A stretch of 64,000 bases of DNA from Micromonospora gifhornensis (lineage in GTDB: Bacteria; Actinomycetota; Actinomycetes; Mycobacteriales; Micromonosporaceae). Positions 16,743 through 25,148 of this stretch are shown piece after piece. Numbering within the stretch: position 1 is the stretch's first letter; the number at the start of each line of letters is the position of its first letter. The stretch is from the NCBI RefSeq assembly GCF_016863515.1, contig NZ_BOPA01000034.1, positions 45,231 to 109,230 of the forward strand, written 5' to 3'. The notes beneath the pieces are model-generated. The model saw nothing but the letters and a program-made list of their open reading frames with translations. It ran no database searches and was not told where the DNA came from. Both the position numbers and the translations under genes were made by a program.

Positions 16743-17932
16743 GACACCTCTTCCGACGCGGCGGGCAGGACGGTCCGCACCCGCCAGCCCGTACCCTCGA
16801 CCGGTCCGGCCGCCAACCGGCCGCCGAGCACCTCGACCCGCTCCCGCATCCCCGGGATGCCGTGGCCGCCGCCGGCCGGCACCGGAGCCGGGACCGGGCC
16901 ACGCCCGTCGTCCACCACCTCCCAGTGGACGGCCCCGTCACGCATCCGTACGGTCAGCCGGGCCACGGCCGACGGGCCGGCGTGCCGGGCCACGTTGGTC
17001 AGCGCCTCCTGGGTCAGGCGCAGCACCGCCAGGCCCCGCACCGCGTCGATCGCGCCGATCGCCGGGTCGATGTCGGCCTCCACGGTGATCCCCGCCTGCC
17101 GAGCCCGGTCCACCGCCGCACTCAGAGCAGCGGGCAGCGCCGACGGCTCGATCGCGGTCAGCGCCGCGTCGCCGCGTACCGCATCGGGGTCGCGCAGCAC
17201 CGCGACCAGCCGGCGCAGGTCGGCCAGGGCCGCAGTGCCGGTGGCATGCACGTCACCGAAGACCGCGTCCACCCGCGGATCCAGGTCGGTGATGACGTGC
17301 CGGGCCACGCCGACCCGCAGCACCATCGACGCCACGTGATGCGCGACCACGTCGTGCAGTTCGCGGGCGATGGCGCTGCGCTCGTCGGCGCGGGCGGCCC
17401 GGGCCTCCGACTCCCGGCGGCGCTGCTCCTCCGCCGCCCGCTGCTGCGCCTGCGCGGTCAACTCACGGGTCGTGCGCACCACCAGGCCGAGCAGCAGCGG
17501 AACGCCGACCTCCAGCAGCAGCCCGACCACGCCGGAGAGGAAACGGGGCAGCGGCTCGCCGATCGAGTTGGTCAGGGCGACCGCCGCCACCCCCGTCGCG
17601 GCCAACCAGACGGTGCGGGTGCTCGTGGCGCGCATGGTCAGTTCGAGCAACGCCCAACTGGCCCCGACCTGGTTGATCGTGACGTCGTCGAGCAGTGGGA
17701 TCGCCACGGCCAGCAGCGCGGTCTGCACCACCAGATTGACCAGGGGCCGGCGGTGCAACACCAGACCGAGAGAGAACGCGATCACCGCGAGGACCCACTG
17801 GGTGATCCCCGGTCGGTCGCCACCCAGCGGACCGAAGATCAGGTAGCCGAGGCCCGCGAGGTCGAGCAGGAGCATCCGCGCGAAGCTGTCCCGCGCGTCG
17901 AACAGCCGTCCCACCCACCCCACGGGGGTCAC
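16739..17932 (-). CDS. NarL-associated sensor histidine kinase (HisKA_3 type)
   Basis: The 397-residue kinase begins at GTG 17932. The N-terminal half has several hydrophobic membrane segments (about 20-165). The dimerisation helix contains the phosphoacceptor His in RSAIARELHDVVAHHVAS (near 210), typical of HisKA_3. The ATPase domain ends with the VDDGRGPVP N-box/G1-like motif and GGHGIPGMRERVEVLGG. It phosphorylates the adjacent regulator at 16116. The signal is not apparent since no extracytoplasmic domain of size is present; it may sense membrane state. It directly follows the ABA4-like gene stop. Confidence 0.92.
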   Translation of the reverse strand: MTPVGWVGRLFDARDSFARMLLLDLAGLGYLIFGPLGGDRPGITQWVLAVIAFSLGLVLHRRPLVNLVVQTALLAVAIPLLDDVTINQVGASWALLELTMRATSTRTVWLAATGVAAVALTNSIGEPLPRFLSGVVGLLLEVGVPLLLGLVVRTTRELTAQAQQRAAEEQRRRESEARAARADERSAIARELHDVVAHHVASMVLRVGVARHVITDLDPRVDAVFGDVHATGTAALADLRRLVAVLRDPDAVRGDAALTAIEPSALPAALSAAVDRARQAGITVEADIDPAIGAIDAVRGLAVLRLTQEALTNVARHAGPSAVARLTVRMRDGAVHWEVVDDGRGPVPAPVPAGGGHGIPGMRERVEVLGGRLAAGPVEGTGWRVRTVLPAASEEVS

Positions 17933-17933
17933 C

Positions 17934-18371
17934 CTAGCCCTCCGCGCCGGCCGGGCGTGGCGTCCACCTGCCCCGAATGATCAGGTACGCGGCCAGGCCG
18001 AGCGGCCCGAGCAGGATCGTCAACAGCAGCACCGGTGCCATCACCAGCGACGGCACCCCACGCTCCCGACTGTCCAGCCACGCCCACCGACCGACGAACA
18101 GATCGAACACGATCATGTGAGCCCAGCCCGCCGCCGCGCCGTCCGCCTCACCCAGCAGGTCGCGTACCCCATCCAGGGACGGCGACGCCACCGCCGGCAG
18201 CACCTCACCGAGCGCGGGCAGCACCAGCACCGCGTAGATCACCAGGCCGGGAAGCACGATCCACGGTGAGGCGATGATCCGAGCGGTCACCGACCACTTC
18301 GGTGCCAGGATCATCAACGCCCAGAACGGCGCGGCCACCGCGAACGTCAGCGTGAACAGCACCTCGGTCAT
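17934..18371 (-). CDS. ABA4-like (DUF4281) integral membrane protein
   Basis: From ATG 18371 the protein is 145 residues with four hydrophobic segments (about 3-20, 33-52, 78-95, 112-130). The FAVAAPFWALMILAP opening, IASPW, FDLFVGRWAWLDSRERG and GPLGLAAYLIIRG segments are characteristic of the ABA4-like family, named for a plant neoxanthin-related protein; bacterial function is unknown. The TAG stop lies one base before the kinase GTG, so it may be cotranscribed with the two-component system. Confidence 0.75.
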   Translation of the reverse strand: MTEVLFTLTFAVAAPFWALMILAPKWSVTARIIASPWIVLPGLVIYAVLVLPALGEVLPAVASPSLDGVRDLLGEADGAAAGWAHMIVFDLFVGRWAWLDSRERGVPSLVMAPVLLLTILLGPLGLAAYLIIRGRWTPRPAGAEG

Positions 18372-18432
18372 GTCTGCGCCCCTTCCTCCCGGACGCCGTC
18401 CCGGCGCCCGCCGCACCTGATGCTGCGCCCGC

Positions 18433-19365
18433 TCACGCCGCCAACGCCACTTCGGGTTTGCGACCACGAGCCACCACCAGGCCGGCGGCCGCCACGGTGG
18501 CGACGAGCAGTGCCGCCGCGACGCCCAGGGTCAGCGCGTCGGGCCGCAGCAGCGGCTGCCCGCGCAACGCCTGCCAGGTCAACAGCAGCGTCAACCCGCC
18601 GTACGCGCCACCCGCGACGACCAGCAGCCGCGCTCGTGTCCGCCCGTTGAGACGGCCACCGCCGAACCGGCCGAGCAGCACCGCCACGATCGGCAACACC
18701 TGCATCGCGTGCAGCCCCACGAAGTGGCCGATCCGCAGGTCCCCGCCGGTGCTGCTCCAACCGACCAGCGGCAGGCCAGGCCCACCGTCGACCACCCCCA
18801 CGCTGTGCGCCCCGGCGATCCCCTCGGCGGCCGAACCGTCACCGGCCATCACCATCGGGGTCGCCACCAGCATGCCGAGCAGCGCCAACCCCAACCCCAG
18901 CCCGATCGCGTACCGGCCGGCCCGGTCGGCGATCGGTTGCCGCAGCACCACCACCGCGAGGACGAGGTGCGCCACGGACAGCACCATGATCGCCACACCC
19001 ATCAGCATCCACAGCATCGCGTTCAACGGGCTGCTCACGTTGTAGTGGCTGGTCGTACCCCGCAACACCTGACCGACGATGATGGCCATCTCCACCACCC
19101 CCAGCGCCACGATGAGGGTGGCCGTCCACTCCGCGACCCTGCTGCGTCGGCGCAGCAGGGAGAGCAGCCAGGCCAGCGTCACGCCGTACAGCACGAAGGA
19201 CACCGCGAACTTCAACGGCTTGAGCCAGATCGGCACACCGGTCAGGACCCGCCCGTCGACGACGACGCCGACGACGGAGACGACGGCGAGACCCGCCATC
19301 GCCCAGACGAATATCAACAGTGGACGGTGCCAGGACGTTCCCTGGCGTCGATAGGTAGCAGTCAT
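18433..19365 (-). CDS. Multi-pass membrane protein of unknown function
   Basis: The 310-residue protein has about eight hydrophobic helices. Polar motifs inside helices include IWLKPLKFAVSFVLYGVTLAWLL near residue 47 and LRIGHFVGLHAMQVLPI near 210, each with conserved-looking Lys or His residues. I do not recognise the family by name. It is 62 nt upstream of, and on the same strand as, the ABA4-like gene, and may belong to the same transcription unit with the two-component system. Confidence 0.65.
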   Translation of the reverse strand: MTATYRRQGTSWHRPLLIFVWAMAGLAVVSVVGVVVDGRVLTGVPIWLKPLKFAVSFVLYGVTLAWLLSLLRRRSRVAEWTATLIVALGVVEMAIIVGQVLRGTTSHYNVSSPLNAMLWMLMGVAIMVLSVAHLVLAVVVLRQPIADRAGRYAIGLGLGLALLGMLVATPMVMAGDGSAAEGIAGAHSVGVVDGGPGLPLVGWSSTGGDLRIGHFVGLHAMQVLPIVAVLLGRFGGGRLNGRTRARLLVVAGGAYGGLTLLLTWQALRGQPLLRPDALTLGVAAALLVATVAAAGLVVARGRKPEVALAA

Positions 19366-19470
19366 GCTGTCGATGCTGTTCGGCGGCGTGCTCCAGCGCG
19401 CCCGACCACAGGCCCCAACCGCGACCGCAGGTCTGGCCGCCCCTCCTACCCGGGTAGGAGGTGGCTCTCC

Positions 19471-19539
19471 GCCGTATCGCCGAAACGGCGTGGTGCGCAG
19501 CGGCGGGACACCGCCATGCCGGCGAAACGGAGTCGATCA
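19471..19539 (+). repeat. 69-nt palindromic dispersed repeat, copy A
   Basis: It aligns without gaps to copy B at 20622-20690 and closely to copy C (minus strand, 63452-63519). The shared 3' end reads GGCGAAACGGAGTCGATCA. The element folds as an inner hairpin GGCGG, GACA, CCGCC inside an outer stem TCGCCG/CGGCGA. It lies in the 242-nt gap between divergent genes, just upstream of the PHP hydrolase. Confidence 0.75.
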
Positions 19540-19607
19540 CCGCGAGGATGCGCGTCGGCTCAGGGGGAGCCGGACGCGATTCAGCGATACGGATAGTGTG
19601 GGCGTCG

Positions 19608-20609
19608 ATGTCCGACGTCGCGCAGTCGCGTTATCCGCCTCGGCGGGCGGCGGGCCGAGGGCCCGGTTGGTACCGGGGTGACCTGCACGTGCACTCGCTG
19701 CTGTCGCAGGGTGCCGACCTGACTCCCGCTCACCTTGCCGCCGCAGCCCGTACGCTCGGGCTCGACTTCATCGCCACCACCGAGCACAACACGGCCGCCG
19801 GGCATGCCGAGTGGGGGCCGTACGCCGATGACGACCTGCTGGTGATCCTGGGTCAGGAGGTCACCACCCGCACCGGCCACTGGCTCGCCCTGGGCCTCGC
19901 CCCCGAGCAGGCGATCGAGTGGCGGTACGGCGTCCGGGACGAGGTGATCGGCCAACACCTGGATCAGGTACGCCGCAGCGGTGGACTGTGTGTGGCGGCG
20001 CACCCGCACGCGCCGTATCTCTCGGGAACGCTGATGTACCCGTACGACTGGTTCGACGCGGTGGAGGTGTGGAACGGGCGCTGGGCATCGGACCTGCCGT
20101 GGAACGCCGACAACGAGGCGGCCCTGGCCGAATGGGGACGCAGCCTGGCCAGCGATATCCGTCAAGGACAGTGGCTACCGGTCGTGGGCAACAGCGACGC
20201 CCACCTCGCCGGTCAGCTCGGTACGCCGCACACAGTGGTCCATGCCGAGGAGTTGAGCTGCGATGCGGTGCTGGCCGGTGTCCGCGCGGGTCGAAGCTGG
20301 ATCGCCGAGTCGGCCGCCGTCACCCTCGACGTCACCGCGACCGCCGCGAACCGGTCAGGGGGAGTGGGCGAGCACCTGGTCACCGACGGCGAGCCCATCG
20401 CGGTACGGGTGCAGGTCTGTGGTGTGCCGTCCGGCACGATCACCCTGCACACCGAGCATGGCGTCGTGCACCGCCATTCGCTGCCCGACGACGGCACGGG
20501 TGTCACGCAGTGGCGGACGAGCGCGGACGAAACGTCTTTCGTCCGCGTCGAGGTACGCCATCCCGACCGGCAGATGGCCGCCCTCAGCAACCCCATCATC
20601 CTGAGCTGA
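19608..20609 (+). CDS. CehA/McbA-type PHP-domain metallohydrolase
   Basis: From ATG 19608 the protein has 333 residues. Metal-binding motifs of the PHP superfamily are clear: GDLHVHS (about 26-32), a second block ATTEHN (about 62-67), AAHPHAPY near 132 and GNSDAH near 194. A beta-sandwich-like C-terminal part follows (about 245-333). The CehA/McbA group includes carbaryl hydrolases and phosphoesterases; the natural substrate is unknown. The start has only a weak ribosome site, and the frame is open upstream into repeat A. It is bracketed by two copies of the 69-nt repeat in the same orientation, so it could have moved as a cassette. Confidence 0.8.
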   Translation: MSDVAQSRYPPRRAAGRGPGWYRGDLHVHSLLSQGADLTPAHLAAAARTLGLDFIATTEHNTAAGHAEWGPYADDDLLVILGQEVTTRTGHWLALGLAPEQAIEWRYGVRDEVIGQHLDQVRRSGGLCVAAHPHAPYLSGTLMYPYDWFDAVEVWNGRWASDLPWNADNEAALAEWGRSLASDIRQGQWLPVVGNSDAHLAGQLGTPHTVVHAEELSCDAVLAGVRAGRSWIAESAAVTLDVTATAANRSGGVGEHLVTDGEPIAVRVQVCGVPSGTITLHTEHGVVHRHSLPDDGTGVTQWRTSADETSFVRVEVRHPDRQMAALSNPIILS

Positions 20610-20621
20610 GGAACCCGCGTC

Positions 20622-20690
20622 GCCGTATCGCCGAAACGGCGGGGTACGCCCCAGCCGGAAGCCGCCACTACGGCGAAACGGAGTCGATCA
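20622..20690 (+). repeat. 69-nt palindromic dispersed repeat, copy B
   Basis: Same length and orientation as copy A. The first 20 nt match exactly, the middle 20 nt are divergent, and the last 19 nt (GGCGAAACGGAGTCGATCA) match exactly. The outer stem TCGCCG/CGGCGA is preserved. It begins 13 nt after the stop of the PHP hydrolase gene. Confidence 0.75.
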
Positions 20691-20719
20691 TTGTCACCCG
20701 GACTATCGGCCTGGCGTGG

Positions 20720-21208
20720 TCACGTGTGCGGCTGGGCTAAGCGCTCGAAGTAGCGGTACCAGAGCTGTCGACTATCGGCGTCTGGTGTCGTGCCGGGCGG
20801 GAACCAGGTGAGGCCGAGTACGGGATCCCAGGCCGCGATCAGGGTGTCGAGGCCGGCAATGAGCGCCGCCGGCCACAACGCCGACGCGGCCAGTTCGGTG
20901 AACGCCAGCCGGGCCTCCGCCAACTGGATGTCGCGGTCCCGGCCGGTATACCCGAAGTCCCACAGGATCTGATAGCCGTCCAACAGTGACTGTTCCGCCT
21001 GGCTCGCCTGTGCGTCTGCCAGGTAGTTGTCCGCGACCTCGCCGCCAACCTCCTTGCCGCCGGAAACACCCCACCGGGCCGGACGGCTCACGTAGACGCC
21101 ACCCTTGCTGCCGGCGAACTTGCGCATGCTCAGCGAGGCGGCAAGCTGTTCGGCGACCTCATCCGGCGAGGAGTCCGCGTTGATGAAGATCTGCTCCTGG
21201 ACCGACAC
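20720..21208 (-). CDS. Putative immunity protein of the toxin at 21213-22529
   Basis: From GTG 21208 the protein has 162 residues. It is acidic and mostly helical, without signal peptide or membrane segment. Recognisable blocks are DEVAEQLAASLSMRKFAG near the start, VYVSRPARWGVSGGKEVGGE near 40 and a Trp-rich C-terminal part ending LWYRYFERLAQPHT. I do not recognise the family. It begins 4 nt after the stop of the toxin-like gene on the same strand, the standard place for a cognate immunity gene in polymorphic toxin modules. Confidence 0.6.
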   Translation of the reverse strand: MSVQEQIFINADSSPDEVAEQLAASLSMRKFAGSKGGVYVSRPARWGVSGGKEVGGEVADNYLADAQASQAEQSLLDGYQILWDFGYTGRDRDIQLAEARLAFTELAASALWPAALIAGLDTLIAAWDPVLGLTWFPPGTTPDADSRQLWYRYFERLAQPHT

Positions 21209-21212
21209 GGCG

Positions 21213-22529
21213 TCACCGTGGCCCGTCGGGCAGAGTGAGGATCCGATCCTCGCCGAGGATGATCTGGACGCGATCCGGTAGCGGAGTGCCGTGCTGCCGG
21301 TGATGTCCAACCGCTCGGGCGTACCCTCTGCGCGCCTCATCTTCGGTGAGACCCACCGCCCGACCATCTATCACCACGTCGCCGCCACCTTCTTGTTCCA
21401 GCTGTTTGCCGGCAGTCAGGATGTTACGTCGGACGGCTTCACTGCTGGCCTGATTGAGGCTCTTGAGCTCGGTCACCACACCCGGGTCATCAGGACCGGC
21501 ACGGGTCATCGCATCAGGGTTCTTCTGGAACTCGATGTCGTCGATGCGCTCCCGCGGATGCACCATGATGCCCTCGGCGCCGAGCCGGTCGGCGACGTGC
21601 CGCTCCTTGGCGGCGAACAGGCCGTGAGGATCCTGTGTGCCTGGACGGAAATCGTCTCCGAGCGCACCCCGATGCTTGCCTGGGTCGAAATCGGGAGGCC
21701 TCGGCTCGCTGTCGGGCTGGCGTTGTCCGCGCGGGCTCTCCTCCGGCGATCGTCGGCCTCCAGGTGGCGCGTTGCGGAGTCGGGCGAGGGCTTGTTTGAG
21801 CTGGTCGATGAGGGTGCCGAGGCGGCGGATGGTGGGAATGAGGTGGCGGAGGCTGTTGAGTAGTCCGCGCAGCAGTCGGGCTATGCGGGCAGCCCATGCG
21901 GCGACCAGCGTGGTGACCTGTTCGACGACCAGGGGAGTGGCCAGGCCGGCGGTGGCGATGAGTTCGGTGGCGTACACGATGAGGCGGGAGACGCAGGTGG
22001 CGATGGCGTCGCGGACCAGCAGTCGGACGGCGGCGACCAGGCCGGCGGTGCCTTCGGTGATGGCGGCCATCGCGTCGGCGCCCTGGGCGAGGCCGGTGAG
22101 GGCCCGGCGTTGTTCGGTGGACCAGGCACGGTAGGCGCGGGCGGCCTCGCCCTGCCAGGCCGCGATGTCGGTGGTGACGTCGCGGGCCAGCGTGGCGGCC
22201 TCGTCGCGCAGCGACGATGCCACGTTGCGCCAGGTCTGGGCGTGTGCGGTGATCTGGGCCGGGTCACCGGCGAGCCAGTCGAGGGCTTCGCTGAGAGGTT
22301 TGACGTGTTCGACGAGCCAGGCGATGCCGTACTGGAGCAGCGCGCCGACCGGGTCGGAGACGAACGCGAGGGCGTCCAGGCCGGCGCTGACCACGCCGAG
22401 GGTGCCGTCGATCCAACTGCCGGTGGTGACACCCTGGTGGATCAGTTCGATGTCCTCGAGGATCCAGACCCCCGCCCAGGCGCTCGGCCCGGTGTGCACC
22501 GGGGCGGCGACGAGCGGGTTGCCGGTCAC
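21213..22529 (-). CDS. Polymorphic toxin: WXG-like N-terminus with CdiA-type nuclease C-terminus
   Basis: The 438-residue protein starts at GTG 22529, overlapping the EspC-like gene stop (GTGA). Residues 1-250 are helical with an LXG/WXG-like layout: Trp-rich N-terminus, DIAAWQGEAARAYRAW near 122, then hydrophobic helices. A Pro/Arg/Ser-rich linker spans about 255-300. The C-terminal 130 residues contain RIDDIEFQKNPDAMT and VVTELKSLNQASS, the D...E-x-K arrangement of the PD-(D/E)XK-like CdiA C-terminal tRNA nuclease family. It is probably exported by a type VII secretion system and neutralised by the product of the next gene. Target specificity is unproven. Confidence 0.7.
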   Translation of the reverse strand: MTGNPLVAAPVHTGPSAWAGVWILEDIELIHQGVTTGSWIDGTLGVVSAGLDALAFVSDPVGALLQYGIAWLVEHVKPLSEALDWLAGDPAQITAHAQTWRNVASSLRDEAATLARDVTTDIAAWQGEAARAYRAWSTEQRRALTGLAQGADAMAAITEGTAGLVAAVRLLVRDAIATCVSRLIVYATELIATAGLATPLVVEQVTTLVAAWAARIARLLRGLLNSLRHLIPTIRRLGTLIDQLKQALARLRNAPPGGRRSPEESPRGQRQPDSEPRPPDFDPGKHRGALGDDFRPGTQDPHGLFAAKERHVADRLGAEGIMVHPRERIDDIEFQKNPDAMTRAGPDDPGVVTELKSLNQASSEAVRRNILTAGKQLEQEGGGDVVIDGRAVGLTEDEARRGYARAVGHHRQHGTPLPDRVQIILGEDRILTLPDGPR

Positions 22530-22846
22530 CTGGCGTTCCGTACCCGATCGAGGCTGTGCTGGGCACGAGTGTCGGTGGCCCGGTAGTTCTCGGCGCTGGT
22601 GCGTAACCGGCCGGCGGTGTCGCGGACCGAGGTGGCGGCGGTGCCGATGCCGTCGACCAGGATTCGTTGCAGGCCGTCGAGCAGCGTGGGCATGATCGCG
22701 CAGAGTTGACCGTACGCGTCGGCGCTGAGCCGGACGTGCTGCCCGGCCTGTCGGGCGGTGTCGAGGGTGTCGGCGTGCCGGTCGAGGCGTGCGGCATGGG
22801 TCACCAGGTCGTCGGGGTCGACCTGGATGTGCTCACCGGTCGGCAT
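22526..22846 (-). CDS. EspC-like type VII secretion-associated small protein
   Basis: The 106-residue protein is a two-helix hairpin in outline. The opening IQVDPDDLVTHAARLDRHADTL and a second helix ending SAENYRATDTRAQHSLDRV match ESX-1 secretion-associated (EspC-like) proteins. It overlaps the YbaB-like gene by 14 nt and the toxin gene by 4 nt, indicating tight coupling. Its likely role is partner or targeting factor for toxin export. Confidence 0.7.
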   Translation of the reverse strand: MPTGEHIQVDPDDLVTHAARLDRHADTLDTARQAGQHVRLSADAYGQLCAIMPTLLDGLQRILVDGIGTAATSVRDTAGRLRTSAENYRATDTRAQHSLDRVRNAR

Positions 22847-23231
22847 CCGGTGCGTCCTGCCCGGTCAGGCGGCGGCGGTAGGAGTGCAGCAGCGCCGGCC
22901 CGGCCGGGTCGTCGTCGCCCAGGGTCTCGGTGGTCGCCGTGGTGATGCGGCGCAGCAGGTCGGCCTGCGCGGCTCGGGTGGTGGCCAGCACCTGCCGCGC
23001 GGTGCGTGCCGCGGACTGCTGGCGGATCCGTTCGTCCAGACGCAGGTCGACCAGTTGGCCTGCCGAGTCGACGGTGACCTCGACGCTGCGGTCGGCGTTG
23101 TGGGCGGTGCCGGTGAGGGTGCTGACGCGTGCCGACAGGGCCCGCGCCCGCTGCACCCGGTCGGCTATCGACGCCTCCCACTCGTCGAGCCGGCGTTGCG
23201 TCGCGTCCAGCGCGGCCTCGTCCGCCCACAT
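22833..23231 (-). CDS. YbaB/EbfC-family DNA-binding-like protein
   Basis: From ATG 23231 (GGAGG ribosome site 5 nt upstream) the protein has 132 residues; a second in-frame ATG at 23249 lacks such a site. A long N-terminal helix is followed by SVEVTVDSAGQLVDLRLDERI, the beta-strand signature of YbaB proteins, and a C-terminal helix. Solitary YbaB proteins bind DNA; copies next to EspC-like and WXG-type genes are common in actinobacterial secretion or toxin operons, where their role is not settled. It is the first gene of the toxin operon. Confidence 0.7.
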   Translation of the reverse strand: MWADEAALDATQRRLDEWEASIADRVQRARALSARVSTLTGTAHNADRSVEVTVDSAGQLVDLRLDERIRQQSAARTARQVLATTRAAQADLLRRITTATTETLGDDDPAGPALLHSYRRRLTGQDAPDADR

Positions 23232-23453
23232 GCGAACCTCCCGGGACATCGCCGGTCGCCAGAGGCGAGGTCGCCGTCACGTTATCAACCGGTCGCGCTG
23301 GGTGCTGCCCCGCGCACGGCCCACCCCAGCTGCTCGCCCGGTGGGCCTGGGTGGGGTGGGCCAGAGGTCCTGTCGAGGCGGGTCGGGCAGCACTGACCTG
23401 CCCGACCGTCCCCGGCATAGCGTGGATTCGCAAGACTTACAGAGGAGGTCGTG

Positions 23454-24155
23454 ATGCGGGCCTGGCAGGTGGAAGACGTGATGACCAGGGACGTCGCCAC
23501 GGTGGTGGAGCAGACGCCGTACCGGCAGATCGTCGATCTGCTTGCCGAGCGGCGGGTCAGCGCCGTGCCGGTGGTGGACGATTTCGGGCACGTGCTGGGC
23601 GTCGTGTCCGAGGCGGACCTGCTGCACAAGGTGGAGTGGATGGGTGAGCCGCACGAGCGGCGGGTCTTCGAGAGCGCCCGGCAGCGCAGGTCGCGCCGCA
23701 AGGGTGAGGCGGACAACGCCCGGGAGCTGATGACGACCCCGGCGGTGACCACGTCCCCGCACACCTCCCTGGTCGCCGCGGCCAAGCTGATGGACCGTGA
23801 GCAGGTCAAACGCCTGCCGGTGGTGGACGACCTGGGTCGGGTCGTCGGCATCGTGACCCGTTCCGACCTGTTGCGGGTGCACCTGCGCCCGGACGCGGAC
23901 ATCCGCCACGACGTGGTGCAGGAGGTGCTGCGGCGGGTGCTGGCGGTACGCGAGGGCGCCGTCCGGGTCGAGGTACGCGACGGCGTGGTGACCATGACCG
24001 GTCGGCTGGACCGGCGCTCCGCGGTCGACATCGCGGGACGGCTCGCCGCCCGGGTGAGCGGCGTCGTCGAGGTGGTCAACGAGTTGGCCTTCGACTTCGA
24101 CGACACCGACCTGCCCCGTTACGCGTCGTTCCCGGTGCAGCCGACCCGCCTGTAG
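23454..24155 (+). CDS. CBS-pair protein with C-terminal BON domain
   Basis: ATG 23454 follows AGGAGG by 5 nt; a GTG one codon earlier is too close to it. The 233-residue protein has CBS1 at about 5-60 (VEDVMTRDVATV, SAVPVVDDFGHVLGVVSE), CBS2 at about 90-145 (LMTTPAVTTSPHTS, RLPVVDDLGRVVGIVTRSDLL) and a BON domain at about 155-215 (VRVEVRDGVVTMTGRLDRRS). CBS pairs bind adenosyl nucleotides. Proteins with this layout are linked to hypoxia or dormancy responses in actinobacteria. The gene stands alone and ends at a bidirectional terminator. Confidence 0.88.
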   Translation: MRAWQVEDVMTRDVATVVEQTPYRQIVDLLAERRVSAVPVVDDFGHVLGVVSEADLLHKVEWMGEPHERRVFESARQRRSRRKGEADNARELMTTPAVTTSPHTSLVAAAKLMDREQVKRLPVVDDLGRVVGIVTRSDLLRVHLRPDADIRHDVVQEVLRRVLAVREGAVRVEVRDGVVTMTGRLDRRSAVDIAGRLAARVSGVVEVVNELAFDFDDTDLPRYASFPVQPTRL

Positions 24156-24171
24156 AGCCGGTGGCGCACGC

Positions 24172-24217
24172 GGCCGGGCCCGGCCGGGAGACCCCCGTAT
24201 CCCGACCGGGCCCGGCC
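24172..24217. terminator. Bidirectional rho-independent-type terminator
   Basis: Arms GGCCGGGCCCGGCCGGGA (24172-24189) and its near-complement (24200-24217) form an 18-bp stem with one mismatch and a 10-nt loop, followed by CTTTCT. It sits between the convergent CBS-BON and NmrA-like genes. Confidence 0.75.
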
Positions 24218-24221
24218 CTTT

Positions 24222-24998
24222 CTAGGCCGACGCCGGGTGTCCGACCTGGTCGGTGAGGAACTGCCCCCAGGCGCGGGTGCCTCTCGTCGCGCCGGGCAGG
24301 CTCAGGTTCGCCCCCTGCCGGTAGGCGCGACCTGCGCTGCGGGGCATCCGTACCGGCATCAGCAGCCGACGTCGGCCGGTGGCCCGCAGGTAGCTGCGGA
24401 TCAGCTCGCCCAGCGCGTACACCTGCGGGCCGGCCAGGTCGGGCACCAGGCCGGCCGGCGCGGCCAGGGCCAGCGCGGCGAGCCGGGCGGCGACCTCCCG
24501 GCCGTCCACCGGTTCCAGCCGCACCCCGCCGGGTGCCGGGATCACCGGCAGTGCGGACATCTTGCGGACCAGGGTGAGGGTCAGCTCGTGGAACTGGGCG
24601 GCGCGCAGCGTCGTCCACGGCACGCCGGAGTCGGAGACAGCCTGCTCGGCGGCGAGTTTCGTCCGCAGCCAGGCCAGCGGCACCCGGTCGGCTCCGATCA
24701 CCGAGACGAACACCAGATGGCGTACGTCGGCCTGCCGCGCGGCCCGCGCCAGGGTGCGCGCCAGCCGGTCGTCGCCCTTCTGGCCGCCGGCCAGGTGCAG
24801 CACGATCTGCACGTCGCGGACCGCCGCGTCGACGCCCTCCCCGGTGGCCAGGTCTCCGGTGACGTGGGTGACGCCGGGGGAGGGCTGCCCGCCGTGACGG
24901 CTGAGGACCCGAACCCGGTGGCCGGCCTCGTGCAGCAGTGGGACGACCAGACGGCCGAGGGTGCCGGTGCCGCCGGTGACGAGAATCGGTGGATGCAC
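24222..24998 (-). CDS. NmrA-like/SDR NAD(P)-binding protein
   Basis: From GTG 24998 (AGGGAG 6 nt upstream) the protein has 258 residues. ILVTGGTGTLGRLVVPLLHEAGHRVRVLSR is the atypical SDR nucleotide-binding turn (GGxGxxG near residue 9), followed by VLHLAGGQKGDDR and a VFVSVIGADRVPLAWLRTKLA block typical of the SDR_a5/NmrA group. It probably acts as an NAD(P)-dependent sensor or reductase. It is divergent from an ECF41-type sigma factor gene. That is the classic context of the carboxymuconolactone decarboxylase/oxidoreductase/epimerase genes regulated by ECF41 sigma factors, so it is the likely target gene. Confidence 0.82.
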   Translation of the reverse strand: MHPPILVTGGTGTLGRLVVPLLHEAGHRVRVLSRHGGQPSPGVTHVTGDLATGEGVDAAVRDVQIVLHLAGGQKGDDRLARTLARAARQADVRHLVFVSVIGADRVPLAWLRTKLAAEQAVSDSGVPWTTLRAAQFHELTLTLVRKMSALPVIPAPGGVRLEPVDGREVAARLAALALAAPAGLVPDLAGPQVYALGELIRSYLRATGRRRLLMPVRMPRSAGRAYRQGANLSLPGATRGTRAWGQFLTDQVGHPASA

Positions 24999-25084
24999 GA
25001 CGTTCTCCCTGCGCCAGGACCGGGCAGTGCGCTCGCGGTCGATTACCGTTCGTTGCTTCACCGGCTCGACCCCGCCCCACCGGT

Positions 25085-25128
25085 CGACGTGACCGCCGGG
25101 TGAGCTGGATCACCCAGCGGTCACGTCG
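25085..25128. promoter_or_regulatory. 44-nt inverted repeat between NmrA-like gene and ECF41 sigma factor gene
   Basis: Left arm CGACGTGACCGCCGGGTGA (25085-25103) and right arm 25110-25128 are complementary over 19 bp with one mismatch, around the loop GCTGGA. It lies in the 235-nt divergent promoter region, so a terminator function is unlikely. It may be an operator or paired promoter elements. Confidence 0.6.
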
Positions 25129-25148
25129 GGGCGCGCGGTGGGGTCGAA

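Noticed and set aside
24172..24217. GC-rich palindrome considered as a dispersed repeat
   Set aside because: Its position between convergent stops and the trailing CTTTCT fit a terminator better; no second copy was seen.
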